64,000 nt of DNA, from assembly GCA_963837365.1 (NCBI GenBank), contig CAWIMW010000005.1:38334-102333 (forward strand), written 5' to 3'. The stretch comes from CAWBXL01 sp963837365. GTDB taxonomy: Bacteria; Acidobacteriota; Terriglobia; Terriglobales; Acidobacteriaceae. The notes under the pieces are model-generated. The model was not told where the DNA came from. It saw only the letters and a list, made by a program, of their open reading frames with translations, and made no database searches. Positions 26,399 to 34,747 of the stretch are shown here, piece by piece. Position 1 is the first letter of the stretch, and each line of letters starts with the position of its first letter. The position numbers and the translations under genes are program-made.

Positions 26399-27639
26399 GC
26401 GGAAAATTTCAGCAACTGCGCCGGAGGCCTGCACTTCTAAGCACTCTGATCGTCGTCCTAAGCGCCGTGGTGGTGATGGGCGCAGTCCGTTTGATCGGGC
26501 GGACTCCTGCGGTCCCCACGGTGGAGGTCAAGCTGGGTGACTTCGTTGACTCTCAACAGCTGCGTGGTCAAGTAAAAGCTTTGCGGGCAATCGCAATCAA
26601 TGCACCGGCTGAGACTGGGGATTTACTTATCGTCAAAATTGCGTCCGATGGGGCCCAGGTGAAGAAGGGAGACATGGTGGTTGAGTTCGACAAATCGCGG
26701 ACTGAGCAGGACCTTGCCCAGTACAAATCGGCCATGAAGTCAGCTCAGGCGGAGATTGAACAGGCCCGCGCCAAGGCGCGTTTGGCGGAAGAGGAAGATG
26801 TCACGGCCGTGATGAAAGCGAAATACGACCTGGAATCTGCCAGGCTCGAAGCCGGCAAACAGGAAATCATTTCGGCAATTGATGGAGAAAAAGCCAAGCT
26901 GAAAGTGACCGATGCGGAGCAAAACCTGCGTGAAGCCGAGCAAAAACAAAAATCCGACCGTGCCGCGAGCAAGGCGACAATTGATAATTCCATCCAGTCG
27001 AGCAGAAAGGCTGCATTCGATTTGGAGCGGGCGCAGCGTGCGTTGGACAAGATGACGCTGCGCGCGCCGGTCGACGGCATGGTTTCGCTCATCTCAGCTT
27101 GGCGAGGCAATGGGCAGGCGACTCTTAAGGCCGGAGACCGGGCGTGGTCCGGCTCGCCCATCGCTGAGATACCCGATATTTCTACCCTTCGGGTGGTGGC
27201 CCGCGTCGATGAAACCGAGCGTGGCCGCATACGGGTAGATCAGCCAGTGACCGTCCAGTTGGATGCTGTTCCCGACCGGCAATTTACCGGACGTATTGAT
27301 CTGATCGGTGCGATCGCTACCCCGGATTTCTCCGCAGGATGGCCGTTTCCGCGGAACTTCAATCTTCAAGTGCTCCTCGACCAGAGCGACCCCAGGATCC
27401 GGCCGGAAATGAGTGCGCAGATCACGGTTGTCATGGAGAAAGTGCCCGGGGCGATCACCATCCCGGCACAGTCTTCCTTTCAGAAATCGGGACGAAGCGT
27501 TGTCTACGTCCTGCATGGTTCGAGTTTCGAAGAGAGGGAAATTGAAGTTGGGCGGCGCAACGGGGACCAGATTCTAGTCAGCAAAGGCCTGCGGCCCGGG
27601 GACCGTGTGGCCCTGAAAGACCCGGCGAGGAAGGAGTAG
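26395..27639 (+). CDS. HlyD-type periplasmic adaptor (second of three)
   Basis: 414 residues with a single N-terminal helix (STLIVVLSAVVVMGAVRLI) as inner-membrane anchor. Lipoyl half-domains are VKKGDMVVEFDKSRTEQDLA and LRAPVDGMVSLISAWRG, separated by a long coiled coil. The barrel region (VARVDETERGRIRVDQPVTV) and membrane-proximal part (IPAQSSFQKSGRSVVYV) are as in MacA-type adaptors. It begins within the last codons of the previous gene (ATGA), so translation is coupled. Confidence 0.88.
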   Translation: MSGKFQQLRRRPALLSTLIVVLSAVVVMGAVRLIGRTPAVPTVEVKLGDFVDSQQLRGQVKALRAIAINAPAETGDLLIVKIASDGAQVKKGDMVVEFDKSRTEQDLAQYKSAMKSAQAEIEQARAKARLAEEEDVTAVMKAKYDLESARLEAGKQEIISAIDGEKAKLKVTDAEQNLREAEQKQKSDRAASKATIDNSIQSSRKAAFDLERAQRALDKMTLRAPVDGMVSLISAWRGNGQATLKAGDRAWSGSPIAEIPDISTLRVVARVDETERGRIRVDQPVTVQLDAVPDRQFTGRIDLIGAIATPDFSAGWPFPRNFNLQVLLDQSDPRIRPEMSAQITVVMEKVPGAITIPAQSSFQKSGRSVVYVLHGSSFEEREIEVGRRNGDQILVSKGLRPGDRVALKDPARKE

Positions 27640-27652
27640 CTCCGTCATTCGT

Positions 27653-28963
27653 ATGAGCGGTTCGCGCAAAATATGGTGGATTGTCGGCCTTCTTCTGGCG
27701 GCGGGGCTGGCCGCCTTGGGCGCCAGTCAACGCTGGACTTCCCCTGCGGGAGACGGCAGCGATGTTCCGGTTATTCAAGTGAAGCGGGGAGAGTTTACTC
27801 CCAAAATTCATGCCACAGGAGAACTGCGGGCCAGTCATTTTTCTGTATTGAGCGCGCCGCAAATTGGAGGCGGCGCGCTGCAAATTACTCATCTACTGAG
27901 AACGGGAGTGCGGGTGAAGAAGGGCGATTTGGTAGCCGAGTTCGACCCCGCCGAACAGCAGTTCAAATTCGAACAAAGCCAATCAGAAGTCGAACAAGCC
28001 AACCAGGAAATCATAAAAGCGAAAGCGGATGCGGCAGTACAGGCGGCGGCCGACAAGGTCGCGCTGCTGAAAGCCCGCTTTGATTTACGCCGCGCCCAAC
28101 TCGAAATCGAGAAGAATGAACTGGTAAGTGCAATCGACGCCAAAAAGAATGAACTGGCACTGGACCAGGCCAAACGCGCACTGGACCAACTTGAGCAAGA
28201 CGCCAAGTCACATACGGTTTCGGGCACAGCCAGTATTGGCCTGGCGCAGGAGAAGCGCCACAAGGCCCAGCTTGCCATGGAGCAGGCGAAACAGAACATG
28301 GAAAAAATGAAGATGGTTGCTCCCATGGACGGCGTGGTGGCAATCGAAAAGAACCGGGATTCTTCCGGGGGAATGTTCTTCGGAGGAATGTCAATCCCTG
28401 ATTATCACGAGGGCGACCAGGCCTATCCGGGGAGGGCCATCGCCCGTGTAATTGATCCCGCCGAGATGGAGGTCGTCGCCAAACTGAATGAGCGCGAACG
28501 CAATAACGTAAAAATAGGACAACATGCGCAAATCACTCTCGATCCCTTGCCGGGCCAGTTGTTCGATGGAGTCGTGAAAACCCTGGGAGGCATGTCGGCC
28601 CGAAATTTTTGGGACGATGAACAGGGCGGACATTTTGAAATTACTTTGGCGGTGCCCAGCTCGGACCCCCGCTTGCTGGCCGGATTTACGGTGCAAGTGA
28701 TAATCGCCGGCGAACCACAGAAAGATGTTCTTTATGTACCTCGGCAAGCTGTATTCATGAACAACGGTAAGCGTGTCGTTTACGTGAAGAACGGGAGCGA
28801 TTTCGAAGCCCATGAAGTAAAAGTCGCAGCCGAAACCGAGAGCCGCGCGCTGGTGGACGGAGTGAATGCCGGGGCAACCATAGCGCTGGTAAATCCAACG
28901 GTCTCGTCACCGTCCTCCGGACCATCGTCAGCCCAACCTAACTTAGGCGCGGGACTTCATTGA
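27653..28963 (+). CDS. HlyD-type periplasmic adaptor (third of three)
   Basis: 436 residues with N-terminal anchor (WWIVGLLLAAGLAALGAS). It has the same layout as its upstream neighbour: VKKGDLVAEFDPAEQQFKFE, coiled coil rich in Glu/Lys/Ala, MVAPMDGVVAIEKN, barrel strand MEVVAKLNERERNNVKIGQH and membrane-proximal VPRQAVFMNNGKRVVYVKN. A glycine-rich insertion (GGMFFGGMS) lies after the second lipoyl half. It ends one base before the permease start, so the genes are contiguous. Confidence 0.88.
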   Translation: MSGSRKIWWIVGLLLAAGLAALGASQRWTSPAGDGSDVPVIQVKRGEFTPKIHATGELRASHFSVLSAPQIGGGALQITHLLRTGVRVKKGDLVAEFDPAEQQFKFEQSQSEVEQANQEIIKAKADAAVQAAADKVALLKARFDLRRAQLEIEKNELVSAIDAKKNELALDQAKRALDQLEQDAKSHTVSGTASIGLAQEKRHKAQLAMEQAKQNMEKMKMVAPMDGVVAIEKNRDSSGGMFFGGMSIPDYHEGDQAYPGRAIARVIDPAEMEVVAKLNERERNNVKIGQHAQITLDPLPGQLFDGVVKTLGGMSARNFWDDEQGGHFEITLAVPSSDPRLLAGFTVQVIIAGEPQKDVLYVPRQAVFMNNGKRVVYVKNGSDFEAHEVKVAAETESRALVDGVNAGATIALVNPTVSSPSSGPSSAQPNLGAGLH

Positions 28964-30253
28964 ATGAGCGTAGCCACGGCAGTTGAACTGCGTGCAAGAA
29001 GTGCGGCAGAGCGATGGCTGCCTGACGTGCGACTGGGGTTCCAGAACCTGATGGCCCATCGCCTGCGTACCCTGCTAACCATGCTGGGCATGATTTTTGG
29101 CGTTGCAGCGGTCGTTTCCATGCTTTCCATCGGCGCTGGGGCGCGCCAGAAAGTGATGGCGGTGATCGAACAGATGGGCGTTCACAATCTGATTGTGGAA
29201 GCCAAAGAAACAGTGGATTGGCAGGCCCACCAGAAAATCCGGCAGACTTCCCCGGGGCTGACATTTCAGGACTACCGCATCATTCTCGACAATCTGAGCA
29301 ATCTTGGAGCGTCGACGCCACGCAAACGTTACACCCCGGCCAAAACTATTCCCAAAGCGCAACAGGATGTTCCCACCGTATATGGCGTTACTCCTTCCTA
29401 TACGCAGATTGGCGCATTGCGCGTGACGGACGGGAATTTCTTCGATGAAGTGCAGGAGAAGTTTGGATCTCCAGTGTGTGTGCTGGGTGCCGGCGCAAAG
29501 GCAAGCCTGTTCGGATCAGCCGAAGCAGTCAATCAGTACGTCAAGTTGGACGAGCAGTGGTTCCGTGTGATTGGAGTGGTGGCTCCACAGGTCACAGCTC
29601 AATCGGATGTGGCCGGAGTTCCGGCGCAGGACTTGAACAACATTATTTATATTCCCCTGAATGCGGCAATTTTCCGATTGGAAAATACCTACAGTGAGAT
29701 GAAGGATGAGATTGACGGCATTTATCTCAATCTGAAAGATACCAGCGAGTTAGTCCCCAGTTCTCAGGTGGTGAGGGCGATCCTCGACTCATCTCACCAT
29801 GCTGCATCCGACTTCAGCATTATTGTCCCCGCTGAACTGCTGGCGGAACAAAAGCGTACCGAGCGGTTGTTTAACGCCGTGATGGTGGCGATCGCTTCTA
29901 TTTCCTTGTTAGTGGGCGGTATCGGAATCATGAATATTATGCTGGCCAGCATTCTGGAGCGGACGCGCGAAATCGGCTTGCGGCGCGCTGTAGGGGCGAC
30001 GAAGGCTGACATTCTGCGGCAGTTTGTGATCGAAGCAGTTCTGATTTCGTTTGCGGGAGGGACTTTTGGGATTCTGTTTGGTTTTGCCATGTCCCGCTTA
30101 ATTGCCTTGCTGGCCGGCTGGTCAACCATCGTGACCCTGCCTTCGATCCTGCTGGCATTTCTGGTTTCAATTTCGGTGGGATTGATTTTCGGGACTTACC
30201 CTGCATTAAAAGCGGCGCGTCTTGATCCGGTGGAAGCGATCCGCTACGAGTAA
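28964..30253 (+). CDS. MacB-type ABC transporter permease (FtsX fold), no ATPase domain
   Basis: 429 residues. An N-terminal helix (LRTLLTMLGMIFGVAAVVSM) is followed by the large periplasmic domain of MacB (SIGAGARQKVMAVIEQMG onward, MacB_PCD) and three C-terminal FtsX helices (GIMNIMLASILERTREIGLRRAVGA, then two more). It lacks the cytoplasmic ATP-binding domain found in MacB itself, and no ATPase gene lies in the operon, so that subunit must come from elsewhere. This family pumps or mechanically transmits without carrying substrate through its membrane helices. Expected substrates (antibiotics, peptides, lipoproteins) cannot be decided. Confidence 0.9.
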   Translation: MSVATAVELRARSAAERWLPDVRLGFQNLMAHRLRTLLTMLGMIFGVAAVVSMLSIGAGARQKVMAVIEQMGVHNLIVEAKETVDWQAHQKIRQTSPGLTFQDYRIILDNLSNLGASTPRKRYTPAKTIPKAQQDVPTVYGVTPSYTQIGALRVTDGNFFDEVQEKFGSPVCVLGAGAKASLFGSAEAVNQYVKLDEQWFRVIGVVAPQVTAQSDVAGVPAQDLNNIIYIPLNAAIFRLENTYSEMKDEIDGIYLNLKDTSELVPSSQVVRAILDSSHHAASDFSIIVPAELLAEQKRTERLFNAVMVAIASISLLVGGIGIMNIMLASILERTREIGLRRAVGATKADILRQFVIEAVLISFAGGTFGILFGFAMSRLIALLAGWSTIVTLPSILLAFLVSISVGLIFGTYPALKAARLDPVEAIRYE

Positions 30254-30293
30254 ATCACACTAAGAATCACCTGCGATTTTGGGAGGATGAACC

Positions 30294-31886
30294 ATGAAAC
30301 TCCGTTTGCTTTGTTCCATTCTGCTGGTTGCATCTTGTTTTGCCCAGGAAATCCGTCAGCGTGAAACTTTCGGCGCTTTGAAAAGCCCGAGGGTTGTATC
30401 AGACACACTGCCGGCGCCGAAGTATTTGCAGGAGCACATAGTGGACGGCAAGCTTCGGCTTAGCTTACAGGACGCCATTGTGGCCACGCTGATGAATAAC
30501 AGCGAGGTGCGCATCCAGGAGCTGAATGTCGAGAACTCCAAGTTTTCGCTGTTGCGGGCCCATTCGCCGTTCGATCCTTCGACCCAGGCCAGCTTCAATA
30601 CCCTGCGTTCAACATCGCCGGCCAACTCGCAGCTTCAGGGCGCGCTGACCCCGAATGATCTCATCCAGGGAACGCAGGTGAATTACAACCAGCTGTTGGA
30701 GACTGGGACGAATGTGCTGGTGGGGTTCGATACCAGCCGGCTCTCCACGAACAGCGCGAACAACTTCATCAATCCGTCTTTCTCCTCAAGCATCAACTTC
30801 CAGATTACCCAGCCTTTACTCCGGAACCGTTGGTTGTTTGCCAACCGCGCACCCATAGTCATCGCGCGCCGCGGCCTGCTCATTTCCCGTGCCAATTTTG
30901 AGGCGCAAGTCAACGATTCCGTGCTGAACGTGGTTTCGTTGTACTGGGGAGTGGTACAGGCGCGGGGCTTTCTCGATGTGGCAAAAAAGTCGCAGGAATC
31001 AGCCGAAGCCAGTTATAACCGGGACAAACGCGCGCTGGAACTAGGCGCTTTGCCCCCGCTGGATATCTATCGCTCAGAATCGCAACTGGCAAGCCGGCGG
31101 GTAAGTACGATTCAGGCTGAATATCAACTAAAGCGGGCGGAAGATTTGTTACGGGAGACTTTGGGCGCAATGGCGGATCCTTATCTACGTGCGCTCGATA
31201 TGGATCTCACGGAACTGCCAGCCCGCGGCGAAGACCTGCTTAGCATGGATCAGGCCACTGCTTTGAAAGAAGCGCTGGAAGGGCGGCCGGAAATCGAAGC
31301 CCAGCGGCAGGCACTGGCCAACGATGATACGAGCATCCGGCTGGCTCACAACGACTTGTTACCGGACCTGAGTTTGAGTGGGAGCTATTCCGGGAACGGC
31401 GTGGCGGGCAGTCCCACTGGAGGATTCGGTGATTCGCTGAACCAGGCATTCGGGTTTGGGTTTCCTTCTTATGGTTTTAGGCTCACGCTGAATCTTCCCG
31501 TTCGCAATCGGGCTGCGCAGGCCGACCTTGGCAACGCCCTGGTTTCGCGCCGGCGCAATCTGTACTCGGACCGGCAACTGCGAGAGCAGATTACGCTTGA
31601 AGTTTCCAATGCGGTGCACGCCCTGGAGCAGGCCAAGCTAAGTCTTGCCGCCAGTCAGGAGTCACTCGACCTGGCAAAGAAAAACCTTACCGCGGAGCAG
31701 CGGAAGCACGAGCTTGGGTCGGAAACCGTATTTTTTGTTCTGGAGGCACAAACGGAAGTGGCGCAGGCGGAGGCAAGTGTTCTCCAAGCCGAGGTGGCCT
31801 ACGAGGTGGCTGTCGCGTCGGTGCAGCATGCTACCGGGAAGCTGCTGGGACCGTATCACGTTCAGATCAGTGAGCTGACACGCTGA
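30294..31886 (+). CDS. TolC family outer membrane efflux protein
   Basis: 530 residues with signal peptide ending near SCFAQ. Two OEP domains are seen as repeated helix-strand units (DAIVATLMNNSEVRIQELNV, then VSLYWGVVQARGFLDVAKKS; and LKEALEGRPEIEAQRQAL, LREQITLEVSNAVHALEQAK). It forms the outer-membrane channel for the adaptors and permease upstream. The start follows a GGGAGG 7 bases upstream, 40 bases after the permease stop. Operon end; the following 615 bases have no confident gene. Confidence 0.93.
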   Translation: MKLRLLCSILLVASCFAQEIRQRETFGALKSPRVVSDTLPAPKYLQEHIVDGKLRLSLQDAIVATLMNNSEVRIQELNVENSKFSLLRAHSPFDPSTQASFNTLRSTSPANSQLQGALTPNDLIQGTQVNYNQLLETGTNVLVGFDTSRLSTNSANNFINPSFSSSINFQITQPLLRNRWLFANRAPIVIARRGLLISRANFEAQVNDSVLNVVSLYWGVVQARGFLDVAKKSQESAEASYNRDKRALELGALPPLDIYRSESQLASRRVSTIQAEYQLKRAEDLLRETLGAMADPYLRALDMDLTELPARGEDLLSMDQATALKEALEGRPEIEAQRQALANDDTSIRLAHNDLLPDLSLSGSYSGNGVAGSPTGGFGDSLNQAFGFGFPSYGFRLTLNLPVRNRAAQADLGNALVSRRRNLYSDRQLREQITLEVSNAVHALEQAKLSLAASQESLDLAKKNLTAEQRKHELGSETVFFVLEAQTEVAQAEASVLQAEVAYEVAVASVQHATGKLLGPYHVQISELTR

Positions 31887-32501
31887 ATATGGTGAAGTTG
31901 CTATTCACACACGATTGTGTCGCCTCCGACACAATATCCTGACTTATTAGGCGATCTTTGGCAGTTATCTGCGCGGTCACTGAACTGCAACAGGTGGGGC
32001 GGTTATAATCCGCTTGCCCGAGGGATCGTCTTGCTGCGCTATTTTGCAGTTCGTTGGTGGGCCACCTTGCTCGTCTGCCTGATGGCGGCAGCAGCAATGG
32101 CTTACACGCTATTCGCACGGAACGGCGCCCGGAGGCCACGTCGATTATGGCCGCCGCTCCTGCACGGCCGCGCATGATGCGAGGGAGTTCTTTTGTCAGT
32201 TCGGTCGCGTGGGCCCTGGTGCCGATTAGCAATACAAGAATCGCCAGTTTAAGAGGCACGACTAGATTGTAATTCTTTGGGCTCGCCCTGATAGCAGCCC
32301 CCAGCCGATCAGACTAACTAAGAACTCTGGCGCGAATATCGAGACCGCAAGTTCAACGCATGATCGATGGTTTTCTAGTGCGAATCTACTAGCTCCGTTA
32401 GTACAAATCTATTATCAAATTCAGCGTTTTGTGTTTTACATCACTCAGATTCGTTAGCTCGGTCACAGATTCCCAACCGCTCCACGGATAGTCTCACCCC
32501 G
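31887..32501. other. Long intergenic region, possible gene remnant
   Basis: No gene of normal length fits here. On the minus strand from GTG 32259, one reading gives a signal-peptide-like start (LKLAILVLLIGTRAHATE) and then IMRGRAGAAAIIDVASGR. That is the way penicillin-binding-type transpeptidase domains often start (strand, then DVxTGxxLA-like). The frame then loses the family pattern. On the plus strand the same area encodes a short hydrophobic stretch only. No other structure was recognised. Treat as low-confidence remnant. Confidence 0.35.
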
Positions 32502-33383
32502 GTGACCCTTAGCTCTCAGTGGAACGGGCAATTCTCCCGCTTTGATCTTGTCGCCAAAACTGCTGAGTGCCCCTGCACGATTATTACGGTCGGAGAGACG
32601 GTAATCGGCGACGGCAGTTTTGTCGTAATGGCGGGGCCGTGCGCGGTCGAGTCCGAGCGCCAGATCCTGGACACCGCGCAAGCGGTTGCGGCGGCGGGAG
32701 CACGCGTGCTTCGCGGAGGAGCGTACAAGCCGCGATCTTCCCCCTACTCGTTTCAAGGTCTCGGGACCGCGGGTCTCAAGCTGCTCAGCAAAGCAAGAAA
32801 AGAAACTGGTCTCGCCATTGTGACCGAAGTGATGAGCGAGGACGATGTCGGCTTGATCGCCGAGTACGCCGACATCTTGCAGGTGGGAACCCGCAGCATG
32901 GAAAACTATTCTCTGCTGGAAGCATTGGGCAAGTGCGGGCGTCCGGTGTTGCTGAAACGGGGAATGACAGCCCGCCTGGAAGAGTTGCTGGGTTCCGCGC
33001 AAGTCATCGCTGCCAGCGGTAATCCGGACATTATTCTTTGTGAACGCGGCATCCGCACTTTTGAAACCGCCACCCGCAACACTTTGGACATCGCAGCCGT
33101 GCCGGTACTGAAGGCCGTGTCCCGCCTCCCTGTAATTGTTGATCCCAGCCATGCCGCGGGTGTCCGGTCACTGGTGCCGGTGCTGGCGCGTGCCGCCGCA
33201 GTGGTCGGCGCGGATGGCTTGCTGGTGGAAGTTCATCCTGCTCCGGAGAAGGCGCTGAGCGACGGCATGCAATCGCTCGCATTCGATGAATTCGAAGAGA
33301 TGATGCGCGATTTGCGGCGGTACATTCCCATTCCGCCGGTTTTGCAGGATGTGCCGCGGCTGGTAGTGGGGGGTACTTGCTAG
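32502..33383 (+). CDS. aroF: 3-deoxy-7-phosphoheptulonate synthase (AroF/KDPS-like), short form
   Basis: 293 residues, first enzyme of aromatic amino acid synthesis, joining phosphoenolpyruvate and erythrose 4-phosphate. Motifs: VMAGPCAVES, GAYKPRSSPYSFQGLG, EVMSEDDV, LLKRGM, DPSHAAG and VEVHPAPEKALSDG, all active-site strands of the AroA-beta/KDO8PS-related subgroup. The usual N-terminal ferredoxin-like regulatory domain of about 70 residues is absent, so this copy may escape feedback control. The GTG start at 32502 leaves about 40 residues before GPCAVES, which is the catalytic core minimum. It shares its stop (TAGTG) with the next gene. Confidence 0.9.
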   Translation: MTLSSQWNGQFSRFDLVAKTAECPCTIITVGETVIGDGSFVVMAGPCAVESERQILDTAQAVAAAGARVLRGGAYKPRSSPYSFQGLGTAGLKLLSKARKETGLAIVTEVMSEDDVGLIAEYADILQVGTRSMENYSLLEALGKCGRPVLLKRGMTARLEELLGSAQVIAASGNPDIILCERGIRTFETATRNTLDIAAVPVLKAVSRLPVIVDPSHAAGVRSLVPVLARAAAVVGADGLLVEVHPAPEKALSDGMQSLAFDEFEEMMRDLRRYIPIPPVLQDVPRLVVGGTC

Positions 33384-34747
33384 TGGTGCATTTCCGTGCC
33401 TCCATCTTGGTTTACGCGTTGGTTTTCTCGTCATCTCTTTCCCTGACTCAGAGCACTCATCTTCATGGTGCGCCGTCGGTCCCGCTGCTGTACACAGTCG
33501 CGCGCGAATTCATGCCCATGGCATGGATTCGAGGCGCGGATCGCTTTCCGAGCGGGGCCACAATTTACCTCAAAGATGGCAAGGGCCGGAGGCCGCTGGT
33601 TCCAGGGTTCTTCGCCACTGCCGATGCCAGCGTCTCCTTCGATGGACACAAAGTGCTGTTTGCCGGAAAGCAGCGAGCGCGAGACCATTGGCAAATATGG
33701 GAAGTCTCAGTCGCTTACGGGGACCTGCGCCAGATCACGCGCTGCGACGACGACTGCGTCCGCCCACTTTATGTTCCATCGGACTATCTTGTCTATGCGC
33801 GTCGGATTGCCGGGAAATTTACTTTGGAAACCGCCCCGCTCGACGGCGATGGGAAGGCGTTGCAGCTCACCTATGGTCCTGAGAATTCTCTTCCCCTCGA
33901 TGTGCTGCACGATGGCCGCGTCCTTTTTGAGACCGAGCATTCCCTAGGTTCAAGCACGGTGGCCGAGTTGTACACCGTTTACACCGATGGCAGCGGAGTT
34001 GAAGCGTATCGCTGCGATCATGGGCATTCGCGGTATTCGGGAAAACAACTTTCCTCGGGTGACATTGTGTTCGCGCGTGAGGGAAGTTTGTTCCGCTTCA
34101 CGTCCGCCCTCGCCCATGAAATTGCGGTGCCCGCGCCGGAGGGAACCTATGCAGGCGATGTCATTGAAACCTCAGATGGGGCATGGCTGGTCAGCTGGCA
34201 CGATGGCGCGCGAACGAATTTTGAATTGCGAAAGTGGAAACCCGGGAGTTCTGCTCTTCAGGCCGAAATTCTCGAATCCACCGCGAACGTAGTGCAGCCG
34301 GCGTTGTTAAAGGCGCGTCCCGCGCCAAATTTTCATCCCTCCGGCTTACACCAGTGGTCCTACGCAAACGTCCTCTGCCTCGACGCGTACACCTCGAAGT
34401 CCCGATTGATGGATGGTTCGATTGCTTCTGTCCGTGTGTACACACGGGATGCGTCGGAGGGTCCGCGCCCCCTGGGAACCGCACGGGTTGAGAAAGACGG
34501 GTCTTTCTACCTGCGCGTTCCTGGAGACCAGCCGCTTAAGCTCGAACTGCTGGACAAATCAGGAAACACAATAAAGAAGGAAGCCGGATGGTTCTGGCTG
34601 CGCGGCGGGGAACAGAGAGTTTGTGTCGGCTGCCATGCCGGACCGGAAACGGCGCCTGAAAATGCGGTCCCCGCTGTCTTGCTCCGTTCCACAGTTCCAG
34701 CGGACATGACGGCGGGCAAACAACCTTCGTCTGCGGGAGGACACTAA
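33383..34747 (+). CDS. Exported propeller protein with single CxxCH haem site
   Basis: About 454 residues. A signal peptide (LVYALVFSSSLSLTQS) is followed by a beta-propeller-like part with TolB-type blades (TADASVSFDGHKVLFAGKQ, WQIWEVSVAYGDLRQI). A C-terminal piece has one c-haem motif, VCVGCHAGPET. The middle resembles the HZS-alpha (hydrazine-synthase alpha middle) domain used as a generic name for such haem-propeller proteins; it is not a claim of hydrazine metabolism. Only one CxxCH is present, so it can hold one haem at most. GTG 33383 overlaps the aroF stop. The ATG of the next gene overlaps its stop, so it starts the cluster run. Confidence 0.75.
   Translation: MVHFRASILVYALVFSSSLSLTQSTHLHGAPSVPLLYTVAREFMPMAWIRGADRFPSGATIYLKDGKGRRPLVPGFFATADASVSFDGHKVLFAGKQRARDHWQIWEVSVAYGDLRQITRCDDDCVRPLYVPSDYLVYARRIAGKFTLETAPLDGDGKALQLTYGPENSLPLDVLHDGRVLFETEHSLGSSTVAELYTVYTDGSGVEAYRCDHGHSRYSGKQLSSGDIVFAREGSLFRFTSALAHEIAVPAPEGTYAGDVIETSDGAWLVSWHDGARTNFELRKWKPGSSALQAEILESTANVVQPALLKARPAPNFHPSGLHQWSYANVLCLDAYTSKSRLMDGSIASVRVYTRDASEGPRPLGTARVEKDGSFYLRVPGDQPLKLELLDKSGNTIKKEAGWFWLRGGEQRVCVGCHAGPETAPENAVPAVLLRSTVPADMTAGKQPSSAGGH

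Noticed and set aside
33383..34747. Hydrazine synthase
   Set aside because: The propeller resembles only the middle domain name; one haem site and no other hydrazine synthase subunit, so the activity is not supported.
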